Positions 1 to 6,978 of a stretch of DNA of 64,000 bases are shown one piece after another. How positions within the stretch are numbered: position 1 is the first letter of the stretch; each line of letters starts with the position of its first letter. The DNA lies in NCBI GenBank assembly GCA_036843405.1, contig DAITSJ010000004.1, positions 124,001 through 188,000 of the forward strand, read 5' to 3'. This stretch comes from DGNJ01 sp002388905 (GTDB taxonomy: Bacteria; Pseudomonadota; Gammaproteobacteria; Pseudomonadales; Porticoccaceae). The notes beneath the pieces are model-generated. The model did not search any database. It was not told the origin of the DNA and saw nothing but the letters and a program-made list of their open reading frames with translations. A program made the translations under genes and the position numbers.

Positions 1-18
1 AGCGGGTGGAGAATTATC

Positions 19-834
19 ATGAGCGTGGAAGACCTGCGGTTTGTGATTACCGGTGCTGGCGCCGGCATCGGGGCCGGCACGGCATTGCGGGCCGCCAGTT
101 ACGGTGCCAGCGTTATGGTGTCGGATACCAATGACGAAAATGGCCAGGCGGTGGTAAAAGCGATACGCGACCAGGGTGGCACGGCCTATTACCAGCACTG
201 CGATGTTACGGAAGACAGCCAGGTGCGGGCGCTGATGGAGGCCGCCCGGGATCACCTGGGTGGCATCGATGTGCTCCACAACAATGCGGGTATCCACGAG
301 AGCATGATCAGCGAAGGTCTGTCCCTGGAGGATATGACCCGGGAGACCTTTGAAAGGGTGATGGCGGTGAATGTCACCGGGCCCTGGCTCTGTGCCAAGC
401 ATGCCTTGCCCCACCTGCGTGAAAGCCGCTATGCATCCATAGTCAATGCGGGTTCAACCGCCTCGCTGTCGGGTTATCCCAACTGCGTCGCCTATGGCTC
501 CAGCAAGGGAGCGGTGATGCAGATGACCAAGATGCTCGCCGTTGACCTGGCGCCGGATGGCATCCGCGTGAACTGCTACTGCCCGGGCTCGATTCACACC
601 AAGATGGTGGACGACTTTATGGCGGCGGCGCCGGATCCCTCGGCAATGATAAACACCATGACCATGACCCACCTGATCCCCAGGCTCGGCCAGCCGGAGG
701 ATGTGGCCGAGTTGGTGTGTTTTCTGGCCAGCCCGGAAGCAAAATTTATCACCGGCGTTGTCTGGTTGATTGATGGGGGCTCGCTGGCCTGGCGTGGGAC
801 CCTGGATGTCCTTGGCATGGAGTCGGAAAAATGA
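19..834 (+). CDS. Short-chain dehydrogenase/reductase (SDR)
   Basis: 271-residue classical SDR, cytosolic NAD(P)-dependent alcohol/ketone oxidoreductase. The Rossmann glycine motif TGAGAGIG is at residues 11-18, Asp36 after the second strand suggests NAD rather than NADP, NNAG is at 88-91, and the catalytic Ser146-Tyr159-Lys163 (YGSSK) is intact. The length is normal for the family. A GTGGAG ribosome site lies just before the ATG. It overlaps the next gene by 4 bp (ATGA) and is the first complete gene of an operon that may start upstream of the window. By context it probably oxidises a hydroxyl of the catabolic substrate or a hydroxyacyl-CoA; the substrate cannot be read from the sequence. 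Confidence 0.93.
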   Translation: MSVEDLRFVITGAGAGIGAGTALRAASYGASVMVSDTNDENGQAVVKAIRDQGGTAYYQHCDVTEDSQVRALMEAARDHLGGIDVLHNNAGIHESMISEGLSLEDMTRETFERVMAVNVTGPWLCAKHALPHLRESRYASIVNAGSTASLSGYPNCVAYGSSKGAVMQMTKMLAVDLAPDGIRVNCYCPGSIHTKMVDDFMAAAPDPSAMINTMTMTHLIPRLGQPEDVAELVCFLASPEAKFITGVVWLIDGGSLAWRGTLDVLGMESEK

Positions 835-1256
835 GCAACAGCCTGAATATTGCAGAAAAACTGGCCATTCACGAATTGCTTGCCCGGGCTTCCTACGGCC
901 TTGACGAGCGGGATGTGGCGTTGCTGGCGGACTGTTTTTCAGAGGATGCGGTGATGACGCTGCGGGTAGCCGGGGGCGATGTTATCGGTCCATTCGAGGG
1001 CCGCGACGGCATTATGAAATTAATGACGGATTCCATGGAGCAGCAAACAGACAAGCGCCGCCATGTGATCTCCAATATCTTTTTTGAGTCCGAGGGAGAT
1101 GGCCGGGCCACGCTGATTTCCAACCTGACCCTCTTTGCGACTGCAAACGGTGAAATCCATGTGCTTTCGGCGGGGGTGTACCACGATGAAGTAATCAAGA
1201 CCGGCGGACATTGGCGGTTGCACCGCCGCCACCTCGAGCTCGATAAATCCTACTGA
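831..1256 (+). CDS. NTF2-like (SnoaL_4 / dioxygenase beta-subunit-like) protein
   Basis: 141-residue protein with the cone-shaped NTF2-like pattern: an N-terminal helix (IAEKLAIHELLARASYGLDE), the acidic DxxxLADCFSEDAV segment, GRDGI, RHVISN and a final HLELD strand. Proteins of this pattern include ring-hydroxylating dioxygenase small subunits (usually 160-190 residues) and SnoaL-like isomerases or dehydratases. A Rieske alpha subunit lies in the same operon (5319-6668), so a small-subunit role is possible, but the protein is short for that. Its start codon overlaps the SDR stop and the next gene begins 12 bp downstream. Fold call is good; specific function is unknown. Confidence 0.8.
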   Translation: MSNSLNIAEKLAIHELLARASYGLDERDVALLADCFSEDAVMTLRVAGGDVIGPFEGRDGIMKLMTDSMEQQTDKRRHVISNIFFESEGDGRATLISNLTLFATANGEIHVLSAGVYHDEVIKTGGHWRLHRRHLELDKSY

Positions 1257-1268
1257 CGGGGCTGTGCT

Positions 1269-2825
1269 GTGAATATCGGAAAAATACCCGCCAAGACCGC
1301 AAGGCTCGCCCCCCGGCGGGAGGCCCTGGTCGATATTCCCAATGATCGTCGAATGACCTTCGGCGAACTGGATCAGCGGGTTCGGCGCCTCGCCAACGGT
1401 CTTCTCGAGCGGGAGGGCGTAAAAAAAGGGGACCGGGTGGCGGTATTATCCAAAAACTGTATCGAGTATATGGAGCTCTATTTCGCCTGTGCCCGGATCG
1501 GTTTGATCGTCCAGCCCCTGAACTGGCGGCTGGGCAACGATGAGCTGGCGCGGATTATCCTGGACGGGGAGCCCCGTGTATTGGCCTGCTCCACGGAGTA
1601 CCGGCCGACGGTGGAAACATTACAGGAGCGGATCAATGTGCCCTCCATCCTGACTTTCGGCCCCGACAGCGACGGCAGCTACGAAGCGATCATCGGCGCC
1701 GCTCCGGATACGGAGCCGCCGGGATCGGACGAGGTCGGAGGCGACGACCCTGTCCTGATCCTCTATACCGGCGGTACCACGGGGGAGTCCAAGGGGGCGC
1801 TGCACACCCACAGGACACTGTTCTCCGGCATGATCAACCAGACTGTGGCGGAACGGGTTGTTCCCACCGACGTGCACATGCTCACCGGCCAGATGTTCCA
1901 TATACCCGTGGGACTGGCCTTCAACTATATGGCCCACGGCTGCCCGGTCGTCCTGATCAATTTCGAGGCGAAGCTTGCCCTGGAGGTAATCGAGAAAGAA
2001 CGGGTTTCGACGTTTCTGGGTATTACCACCATGCTCAACTGGATGATGGCGGTGGACAATTTCCCGGATTACGATCTGAGCAGCCTGCGCAATATCCAGT
2101 ATGGCGGTGGACCCATGCCCCACAGTGTGGTCAAGGCGGCCCTCGACGCCTTTCCCTGCACCATTATCCAGGGTTATGGCCAGACGGAGGGCATGACCAT
2201 GAGCTTCCTGTCCCAGGAGGATCATCTCCGGGCTGTGGCGGGAGAGCGTCCCGAGCGTCTGGGTTCCTGCGGTCGGGAAGGCTTTATGACGGTTATAAAA
2301 ATTGTCGATCCCGACGGCAATGAAGTACCCAGGGACGGCGAGACACCGGGGGAAATTATCGTGAAGTCGGAAGCCAACATGGTTGGCTATTGGCGTCGGC
2401 CGGAACTGACCGCCCGGACCCTGCGGGATGGCTGGATGTGGACGGGGGATGTGGCCGTCTGGGACGAAGAGGGCTACATCTTCATCGTCGACCGGGCCAA
2501 GGACATGATTATCTCCGGTGGTGAGAACATTTACAGCACCCAGGTGGAGGCGGCCATACACCAACACCCGGCGGTACTGGAGTCAGCGGTGTTCGGCATT
2601 CCCGACCCGGTGTGGGGGGAGGCGGTCAAGGGCGTGGTGGTGCTCAAGCCGGGCATGACCGCCACCGAGCAGGATATTATCGCCGCCGCCAGCCAGCACC
2701 TAGCCTCGTACCAGAAACCCAAATCCGTGGATTTTGTCGACAGCCTGCCCAAGGCTCCCACCGGCAAGATTCTCAAGCGTTCTTTGCGTGATCCGTATTG
2801 GGCGAAAGGGGATAAAAAAGTATGA
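1269..2825 (+). CDS. Acyl-CoA synthetase (AMP-binding, ANL superfamily)
   Basis: 518-residue CoA ligase activating a carboxylic acid through an acyl-adenylate. The P-loop-like motif LYTGGTTGESKG, the GYGQTEG motif, the hinge region IVDRAKDMIISGGENIY and the C-terminal lysine motif PTGKILKRSLR are all present. It starts at GTG 1269, twelve bases after the preceding stop; no better ATG is available that keeps the N-terminal domain. The stop overlaps the ATG of the next gene. In context it would load the substrate acid onto CoA before hydration and side-chain cleavage. A paralogous ligase lies at 17006-18646. Chain length or aromatic specificity cannot be judged from motifs. Confidence 0.93.
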   Translation: MNIGKIPAKTARLAPRREALVDIPNDRRMTFGELDQRVRRLANGLLEREGVKKGDRVAVLSKNCIEYMELYFACARIGLIVQPLNWRLGNDELARIILDGEPRVLACSTEYRPTVETLQERINVPSILTFGPDSDGSYEAIIGAAPDTEPPGSDEVGGDDPVLILYTGGTTGESKGALHTHRTLFSGMINQTVAERVVPTDVHMLTGQMFHIPVGLAFNYMAHGCPVVLINFEAKLALEVIEKERVSTFLGITTMLNWMMAVDNFPDYDLSSLRNIQYGGGPMPHSVVKAALDAFPCTIIQGYGQTEGMTMSFLSQEDHLRAVAGERPERLGSCGREGFMTVIKIVDPDGNEVPRDGETPGEIIVKSEANMVGYWRRPELTARTLRDGWMWTGDVAVWDEEGYIFIVDRAKDMIISGGENIYSTQVEAAIHQHPAVLESAVFGIPDPVWGEAVKGVVVLKPGMTATEQDIIAAASQHLASYQKPKSVDFVDSLPKAPTGKILKRSLRDPYWAKGDKKV

Positions 2826-3277
2826 GCGGTTTATTGAGCGAAGAGCTACTTTCGACCATAGGGCGCCGGAGCGAGCCCCGCAGGGAGTTGGTTACCCGCC
2901 GTGATATCAGGAAGTACGCCATCGCGACGGGCAATCGCCAGCGTAAGTACCTGGACGGCGATGTGGCGCCGCCCATGTTTCACGTGCCGTTGTTCTGGGA
3001 TGTGGTGGAGATGGACCGGTTGTCCCCGGACGGGGTTGCCATCGATACCCTGCTGCCCAAGTTCCCCCTCGAAAAGGCCATGGCCGGCGGCCTGAAGATC
3101 GACTATGTCAAACCGGTATATCCGGGCGACTGGTTAACGGCCACGCGGACTTTGACGGATATTTATGAAAAGCAGGGCAGTTCCGGCCCCCTGATTTTCT
3201 ACGAGACCGATATGCACATCGTCGACGACGACAACGAACTCGTGATTCGAGAACGAACCACCAGGATAATGAGGTGA
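2822..3277 (+). CDS. MaoC-type hotdog protein, N-terminal dehydratase-like half
   Basis: 151 residues of the MaoC_dehydrat_N type (FAS1-like dehydratase, HTD2 group). Visible signature: TRRDIRKYAIATGN near residue 26, then DVAPPMFHVPLFW, and a GGLKIDYVKPVYPGDWLTA core strand. This half usually binds the acyl-CoA and lacks the catalytic Asp-His pair, which a partner hotdog supplies. The partner is probably the next gene, whose GTG start overlaps this stop. Together they resemble split two-subunit enoyl-CoA hydratases such as ChsH1-ChsH2 of steroid side-chain degradation. Alternative: half of an itaconyl- or mesaconyl-CoA hydratase-like enzyme. Confidence 0.85.
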   Translation: MSGLLSEELLSTIGRRSEPRRELVTRRDIRKYAIATGNRQRKYLDGDVAPPMFHVPLFWDVVEMDRLSPDGVAIDTLLPKFPLEKAMAGGLKIDYVKPVYPGDWLTATRTLTDIYEKQGSSGPLIFYETDMHIVDDDNELVIRERTTRIMR

Positions 3278-3711
3278 CCGCCGTGGGCAAGACCGAGGCT
3301 TCGCGCATTGTATCCGTCCAGGCCGGCGACAGGCTGCCGGAGCGGGAATTTAAACCGGACAATATACAGTCGTTTTTATATAACGCTATTTTATTCAATG
3401 CACACCGCATTCATTACGATTATCCCTATGCCACGGAAGTGGAGGGCTATCCCGGCCTGGTGGTTCCAGGTCCCCTGATCGGTGACTGGCTCAACCAGTG
3501 CGTGGAGGAATGGCTGGGAGAAGACGGACGCCTGCAATCCATCGAGTACTCCAATCGCGTTGCGGCCTACACCGGGGATACCCTGTACTCCGGCGGCGAA
3601 GTGCTCGAAGTGGATCCCCACAGCGGCCAGGTCAAGGTTGAGGTGTTCGTCAAGAACGAGTCGGGCGAGGTGGTCGCGCCCGGAAAGGCAACCGCACAAT
3701 TGCATGTGTAA
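3274..3711 (+). CDS. MaoC/HTD2-like hydratase, catalytic half
   Basis: 145 residues with the catalytic hotdog motif FNAHRIHYD at 41-49 (Asn42, His44, His47, Asp49 region), followed by YPGLVVPGPLI in the position of the family's glycine-rich helix end. It starts at GTG 3274, overlapping the upstream stop (GTGA); an in-frame GTG at 3283 is a shorter alternative. It probably forms the active heteromer with the 2822-3277 product and hydrates an enoyl-CoA to a 3-hydroxyacyl-CoA, the substrate type a retro-aldolase needs. The next gene, nineteen bases downstream, encodes such a candidate. Confidence 0.85.
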   Translation: MTAVGKTEASRIVSVQAGDRLPEREFKPDNIQSFLYNAILFNAHRIHYDYPYATEVEGYPGLVVPGPLIGDWLNQCVEEWLGEDGRLQSIEYSNRVAAYTGDTLYSGGEVLEVDPHSGQVKVEVFVKNESGEVVAPGKATAQLHV

Positions 3712-3730
3712 CACAGAGCATGGGTGACAG

Positions 3731-4903
3731 ATGATGGGTTCCCTGCGTGGCAAGGTGGCGATAGTCGGTGCCGCTGATACGGCGGTGGGAAAAGTGCCGG
3801 AGATGTCGGCTACCGAGCTGTGCGTCGACGCGATTCTGCGCGCCGTTGCCGATGCCGGCCTTAAAAAAGGGGATATCGACGGCCTGGTGACCTGCAACAG
3901 CATGTCCCAGCCCATGCTCTATCACGCGGAAGCGATTGCCGAGTATCTGCAGATATTTCCCCGCTACTGTATTGCCGCCGGCGCCGGGGGCGGCACGACC
4001 TTTTCGATTCTCCATCACGCCGCTTCCGCCATTGCCACGGGAATGGCGGAAACCATTGTGATTGCCATGGCGGACAGCCTGCGCAGCGGATTGACCCGCG
4101 AGCAGGCGATGCTGATGCAGTCATCGACGGGACACCCGCGATTCGAGCAACCCTACGGGCCCACGGTGCCGGCCTATTATGCGCTGATCGCCCAGGCCCA
4201 TATGGCCGAGTACGGCACCCGTGAAGAGCATTTCGCCGAGGTGGCGGTGGCCTGCCGGGCTCATGCGGCCCGTAATCCGGCGGCACAGATGCGCGATCCG
4301 ATCACCGTGGACGATGTGCTCAACTCCCGGATGATAGCCGATCCTCTGCACCTGCTGGACTGCTCGCTGGTCTCGGACGGCGGCGCCGCCATTGTCCTGA
4401 CCTCGGCGGAGCGGGCCAGGGACTTCCCTCATGATCCCGTTTACCTGCTGGGGGTGGGTGAAGGCCACATCCACGAACATATCAGCCAGGCCCACAGCCT
4501 GACCACATCCGCGGCCCGCGAAGCCGGTGCCCGGGCCTACGACATGGCCGGGCTGGGACCGTCGGATATGGATTTTGCACAGCTTTACGATTGCTTCACA
4601 CCCACCGTGCTGGTGGAACTGGAAGACCTGGGTTTTTGCAGAAAAGGCGAAGGGGGCGACTTCCTCACCTCTGAAGGCATTGGCCCGACCGGGGCTTTGC
4701 CGGTCAATACCCACGGCGGCATGTTGTCCCACTCCCACCCCGGCAATCCGGGGTCCATGTTTGCCCTGACCGAGTCGGTCCATCAGTTGCGGCACGATGC
4801 GGGCAAGCGCCAGGTGAGCGACGCAAAGGTCGGACTACTCCACGCCCAGGGGGGAATCATGTCCAGCCATACCACATTGATCCTGGGCAGGGAGGCGGGT
4901 TGA
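3731..4903 (+). CDS. Thiolase-fold acyl-CoA aldolase candidate (Ltp2/SCPx-like, Cys-less)
   Basis: 390 residues of the lipid-transfer-protein/SCP-x branch of the thiolase superfamily. The nucleophilic cysteine of true thiolases is missing: where the family has C-x-S-G, this protein has Gly-Gly-Thr-Thr around residue 87. The second cysteine near the C terminus is also replaced (LLHAQGGI). The region NTHGGMLSHSHPG (326-338) keeps the His of the usual GHP motif, and LYDCFTPT is at 285-292. Loss of both cysteines argues against Claisen chemistry and for a repurposed active site, as known in Ltp2, a retro-aldolase that works with a DUF35 partner. A DUF35 gene follows one base later. ATG 3731 is used; ATG 3734 is equally possible. 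Confidence 0.88.
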   Translation: MMGSLRGKVAIVGAADTAVGKVPEMSATELCVDAILRAVADAGLKKGDIDGLVTCNSMSQPMLYHAEAIAEYLQIFPRYCIAAGAGGGTTFSILHHAASAIATGMAETIVIAMADSLRSGLTREQAMLMQSSTGHPRFEQPYGPTVPAYYALIAQAHMAEYGTREEHFAEVAVACRAHAARNPAAQMRDPITVDDVLNSRMIADPLHLLDCSLVSDGGAAIVLTSAERARDFPHDPVYLLGVGEGHIHEHISQAHSLTTSAAREAGARAYDMAGLGPSDMDFAQLYDCFTPTVLVELEDLGFCRKGEGGDFLTSEGIGPTGALPVNTHGGMLSHSHPGNPGSMFALTESVHQLRHDAGKRQVSDAKVGLLHAQGGIMSSHTTLILGREAG

Positions 4904-4904
4904 T

Positions 4905-5303
4905 ATGAGTCCAAAGGAATCGTCAATCGCCCCTGTTGAACAGCCTTTTATCGACGGTTGTCACCAGGGTGTTTTACGCCTGCAGCGTTGCACCCGTTGC
5001 CACAGACACCAGTTCTACCCACGGCTGGTGTGCGGCTACTGCTGGGCAAGGGACCTGGAATGGGTGTCTGCCAGCGGCAAGGGCCGTATTGCCAGTTTTA
5101 CGGTGGTGCGCCTGGCGGTTTCGCCGGCCCACGAAGCGCCCTATGTGGTGGCCCTTGTGGATCTCGAGGAGGGCCCCCGGATGATGAGCAGGGTTACGGA
5201 TTGCGACCCGGAATCGGTACAAATTGGTGCTCAGGTCAAGGTGGCCTTTGCCGAAACTTCGGACGGGGCCCCCTTGCCTGTGTTTGAACCCGATAATGAT
5301 TAG
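4905..5303 (+). CDS. DUF35 / OB-fold protein with rubredoxin-like zinc ribbon
   Basis: 132 residues. An N-terminal zinc ribbon carries Cys29-x-x-Cys32 and Cys43-x-x-Cys46, followed by an OB-fold acyl-CoA-binding domain (GKGRIASFTVVRLA, PYVVALVDLEEGPRMMSRV). DUF35 proteins act as obligate partners or scaffolds of thiolase-fold enzymes. In ChsH2 a DUF35 domain activates the aldolase Ltp2, and in ibuprofen degradation IpfE accompanies the SCPx-like IpfD. Here it sits one base after the thiolase-like gene, so complex formation is the natural inference. It is a free-standing protein, not fused to a MaoC domain as in ChsH2. Confidence 0.92.
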   Translation: MSPKESSIAPVEQPFIDGCHQGVLRLQRCTRCHRHQFYPRLVCGYCWARDLEWVSASGKGRIASFTVVRLAVSPAHEAPYVVALVDLEEGPRMMSRVTDCDPESVQIGAQVKVAFAETSDGAPLPVFEPDND

Positions 5304-5318
5304 TGCAGGAGTGTAGCG

Positions 5319-6668
5319 ATGAACTCTCAACGAATACCCGTGGCAGTAATTAACCCGGATGCACCCGCGGATTCCCTGGAGGCAAAACAGCCGGACGTGG
5401 ATAACGGTGTCGATATATTCGGTAAGGAGGGATATTTCAGCAAGGACTACATGGCGCTGGAATGGGACAAACTGTGGACCCGAAGCTGGCTGATAGCCGG
5501 GGTTGAATCCGATATCCCCAATGTGGGGGATTATTTCCTGGCCAATATCCGTGAAGAATCCATTATCGTTACCCGGACGGAAGAGGGACTCAAAGCGTTT
5601 TATAACGTCTGCAGTCACCGGGGCGCCAGGTTGCTCAACCAGGAACATGGCAACAGAAATGTATTTGTCTGCCCCTTCCATAGCTGGAGTTTCAAGAATA
5701 CCGGTGAGTTGCGCACCATTACGGACGAGGCTTATTTCAAGCCGGAAGTCATTGCCCATCGTCCGGGCCTGAAGCCCGTCCATGTGGATACGCATGCCGG
5801 GATTGTCTTTGTCAATATGGGGGAAAACCCGCCGCCCCTGGAAAAGTCCATTGGCCTGCCGGAAGGTTATCTCGAAGCTTACAATATCGACAAAATGCGG
5901 GTGGTCAGACACGTACGCAGCGAATGGGGTGCCAACTGGAAGGTGGGTGTAGAGGCCTTTTACGAAAGTTATCACCTCCATCAGGTGCACCCTGAAACCC
6001 GGGGCGTGATGGGTGATCTCAATGTCCAGTACGACCTCTACCCCAATGGCGCCAGCAGGATGATCGTCCCCCTCGGGGAACCCAGTCCGAGAATCAGGGA
6101 CAAGACCGTTAACGAAGGTCTTAAAATGATGCTGCAGGATGTGGGAATCGATCCCGAGGGTTTTAACGGCACTGCCGAGGATGTCCGCCGGGCCATTCAG
6201 GTCGCGAAGCGGGAACGGGAAAAACGGCTCGGGCTGGACTACTCTAGACTGACCGACGGCCAGCTCACCGATAGTTGGGCCACCGGTATTTTTCCCAATG
6301 CGCAAATCGGTTGTCACCCTGAAGGGGTTTTCCTGATGCGTTTTCTGCCCCATGAGTCGGATCCGGAGCGTTTTTACTACGACACCATGACCCTGATACT
6401 GCCGGCCGATGACCCCAACTACAAACCCCCTGACTGGATGGGGCTTCCCGAAGGCACGGACTGTACCGGCAAGGTGCGTCCGCCGGTGGAATATTACAGT
6501 ATCGACGAAGACCCCCAGCTGGGCCTGGTTCTGAGCCAGGATGCCGCATTGCTGCCAGTGGTCCAGAAGGGGATGCGGTCCCGGGGCTTTGAGGGCCAGC
6601 TCTGGAGCGAGCAAGAGCAGCGGCTGCGGCATTTTCATGTAGAACTTGAGCGTCGACTGAAGGAGTAA
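5319..6668 (+). CDS. Rieske non-heme iron oxygenase, alpha subunit
   Basis: 449-residue aromatic-ring-hydroxylating-type oxygenase. The Rieske [2Fe-2S] ligands are Cys98-x-His100 and Cys118-x-x-His121; the mononuclear iron motif is ESYHLHQVHP with His219 and His224, and a C-terminal Asp supplies the third ligand. Ribosome site AGGAG lies before the ATG. No ferredoxin or reductase gene is present in the window, so its electron donors must be encoded elsewhere. It is the last gene of the operon. Next to a CoA ligase, a Cys-less thiolase-like protein and DUF35, it matches the gene set used to dioxygenate and deacylate arylpropionyl-CoA in ibuprofen degraders (IpfABDEF); the actual substrate is not known. 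Confidence 0.93.
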   Translation: MNSQRIPVAVINPDAPADSLEAKQPDVDNGVDIFGKEGYFSKDYMALEWDKLWTRSWLIAGVESDIPNVGDYFLANIREESIIVTRTEEGLKAFYNVCSHRGARLLNQEHGNRNVFVCPFHSWSFKNTGELRTITDEAYFKPEVIAHRPGLKPVHVDTHAGIVFVNMGENPPPLEKSIGLPEGYLEAYNIDKMRVVRHVRSEWGANWKVGVEAFYESYHLHQVHPETRGVMGDLNVQYDLYPNGASRMIVPLGEPSPRIRDKTVNEGLKMMLQDVGIDPEGFNGTAEDVRRAIQVAKREREKRLGLDYSRLTDGQLTDSWATGIFPNAQIGCHPEGVFLMRFLPHESDPERFYYDTMTLILPADDPNYKPPDWMGLPEGTDCTGKVRPPVEYYSIDEDPQLGLVLSQDAALLPVVQKGMRSRGFEGQLWSEQEQRLRHFHVELERRLKE

Positions 6669-6687
6669 CTTGCTTGACATTAGCAAG
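6669..6687. promoter_or_regulatory. Palindromic operator candidate, motif A copy 1
   Basis: CTTGCTTG-N5-AGCAAG, starting at the stop codon of the Rieske gene; as an inverted repeat it extends to AACTTGC/GCAAGTT (6667-6673/6683-6689). The same 8+5+6 pattern recurs at 6773-6791 and 12325-12343 and I saw it nowhere else in the window. It lies upstream of the TonB receptor gene. Likely binding site of a dimeric repressor or activator; the regulator gene is not in the window. Confidence 0.6.
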
Positions 6688-6699
6688 TTATAGTTGCAA

Positions 6700-6714
6700 A
6701 CTTGAACAATATTA
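6700..6714. promoter_or_regulatory. Half-preserved operator candidate, motif B copy 1
   Basis: ACTTGAACAATATTAAA (from 6700) shares its first 11 bases with the perfect palindrome at 15196-15210 between the CMD and acyl-CoA dehydrogenase genes. The right arm here is degenerate (TATTAAA versus TGTTCAA). It may be a weaker site for the same regulator. Confidence 0.4.
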
Positions 6715-6772
6715 AAAACAGGGTGGCGCAGTGGGTAGGAGAATTGATGCTCAGTACTTTTCTTCAAATTAG

Positions 6773-6791
6773 CTTGCTTGCCAGAAGCAAG
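6773..6791. promoter_or_regulatory. Palindromic operator candidate, motif A copy 2
   Basis: CTTGCTTG-CCAGA-AGCAAG, with 7-base arms CTTGCTT/AAGCAAG. It is 104 bp (about ten helical turns) from copy 1, a spacing compatible with cooperative binding or looping. The remaining bases up to the TonB receptor start at 6979 hold no convincing gene; the short open frame there has no ribosome site or recognisable protein. Confidence 0.6.
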
Positions 6792-6978
6792 TTTATTCTT
6801 GTACCAGTCCGGTGGACCCATCAGAGCCATTCAACTGGCCGAGGGTTGCCGATGGTAAAGAGGAGAGGGTCATCGATCTGTTCCGGTGGCCCATTCCAGA
6901 GGGGGCAAGGGCCTGAATCTAAAAGATACTGGCCTGCTAATAACTCAATTTTAAGGTAAAAGGCTCGAGGAGAAGACT

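Noticed and set aside
6715..6760. tRNA-like 5' sequence (GGTGGCGCAGTGGGTAG) before the TonB receptor
   Set aside because: Only a D-arm-like string; no anticodon stem, T-arm or acceptor pairing follows.
4974..6830. Long open frame on the minus strand (618 codons) opposite the DUF35 and Rieske genes
   Set aside because: Shadow of two clearly identified genes; no family resemblance and no ribosome site.
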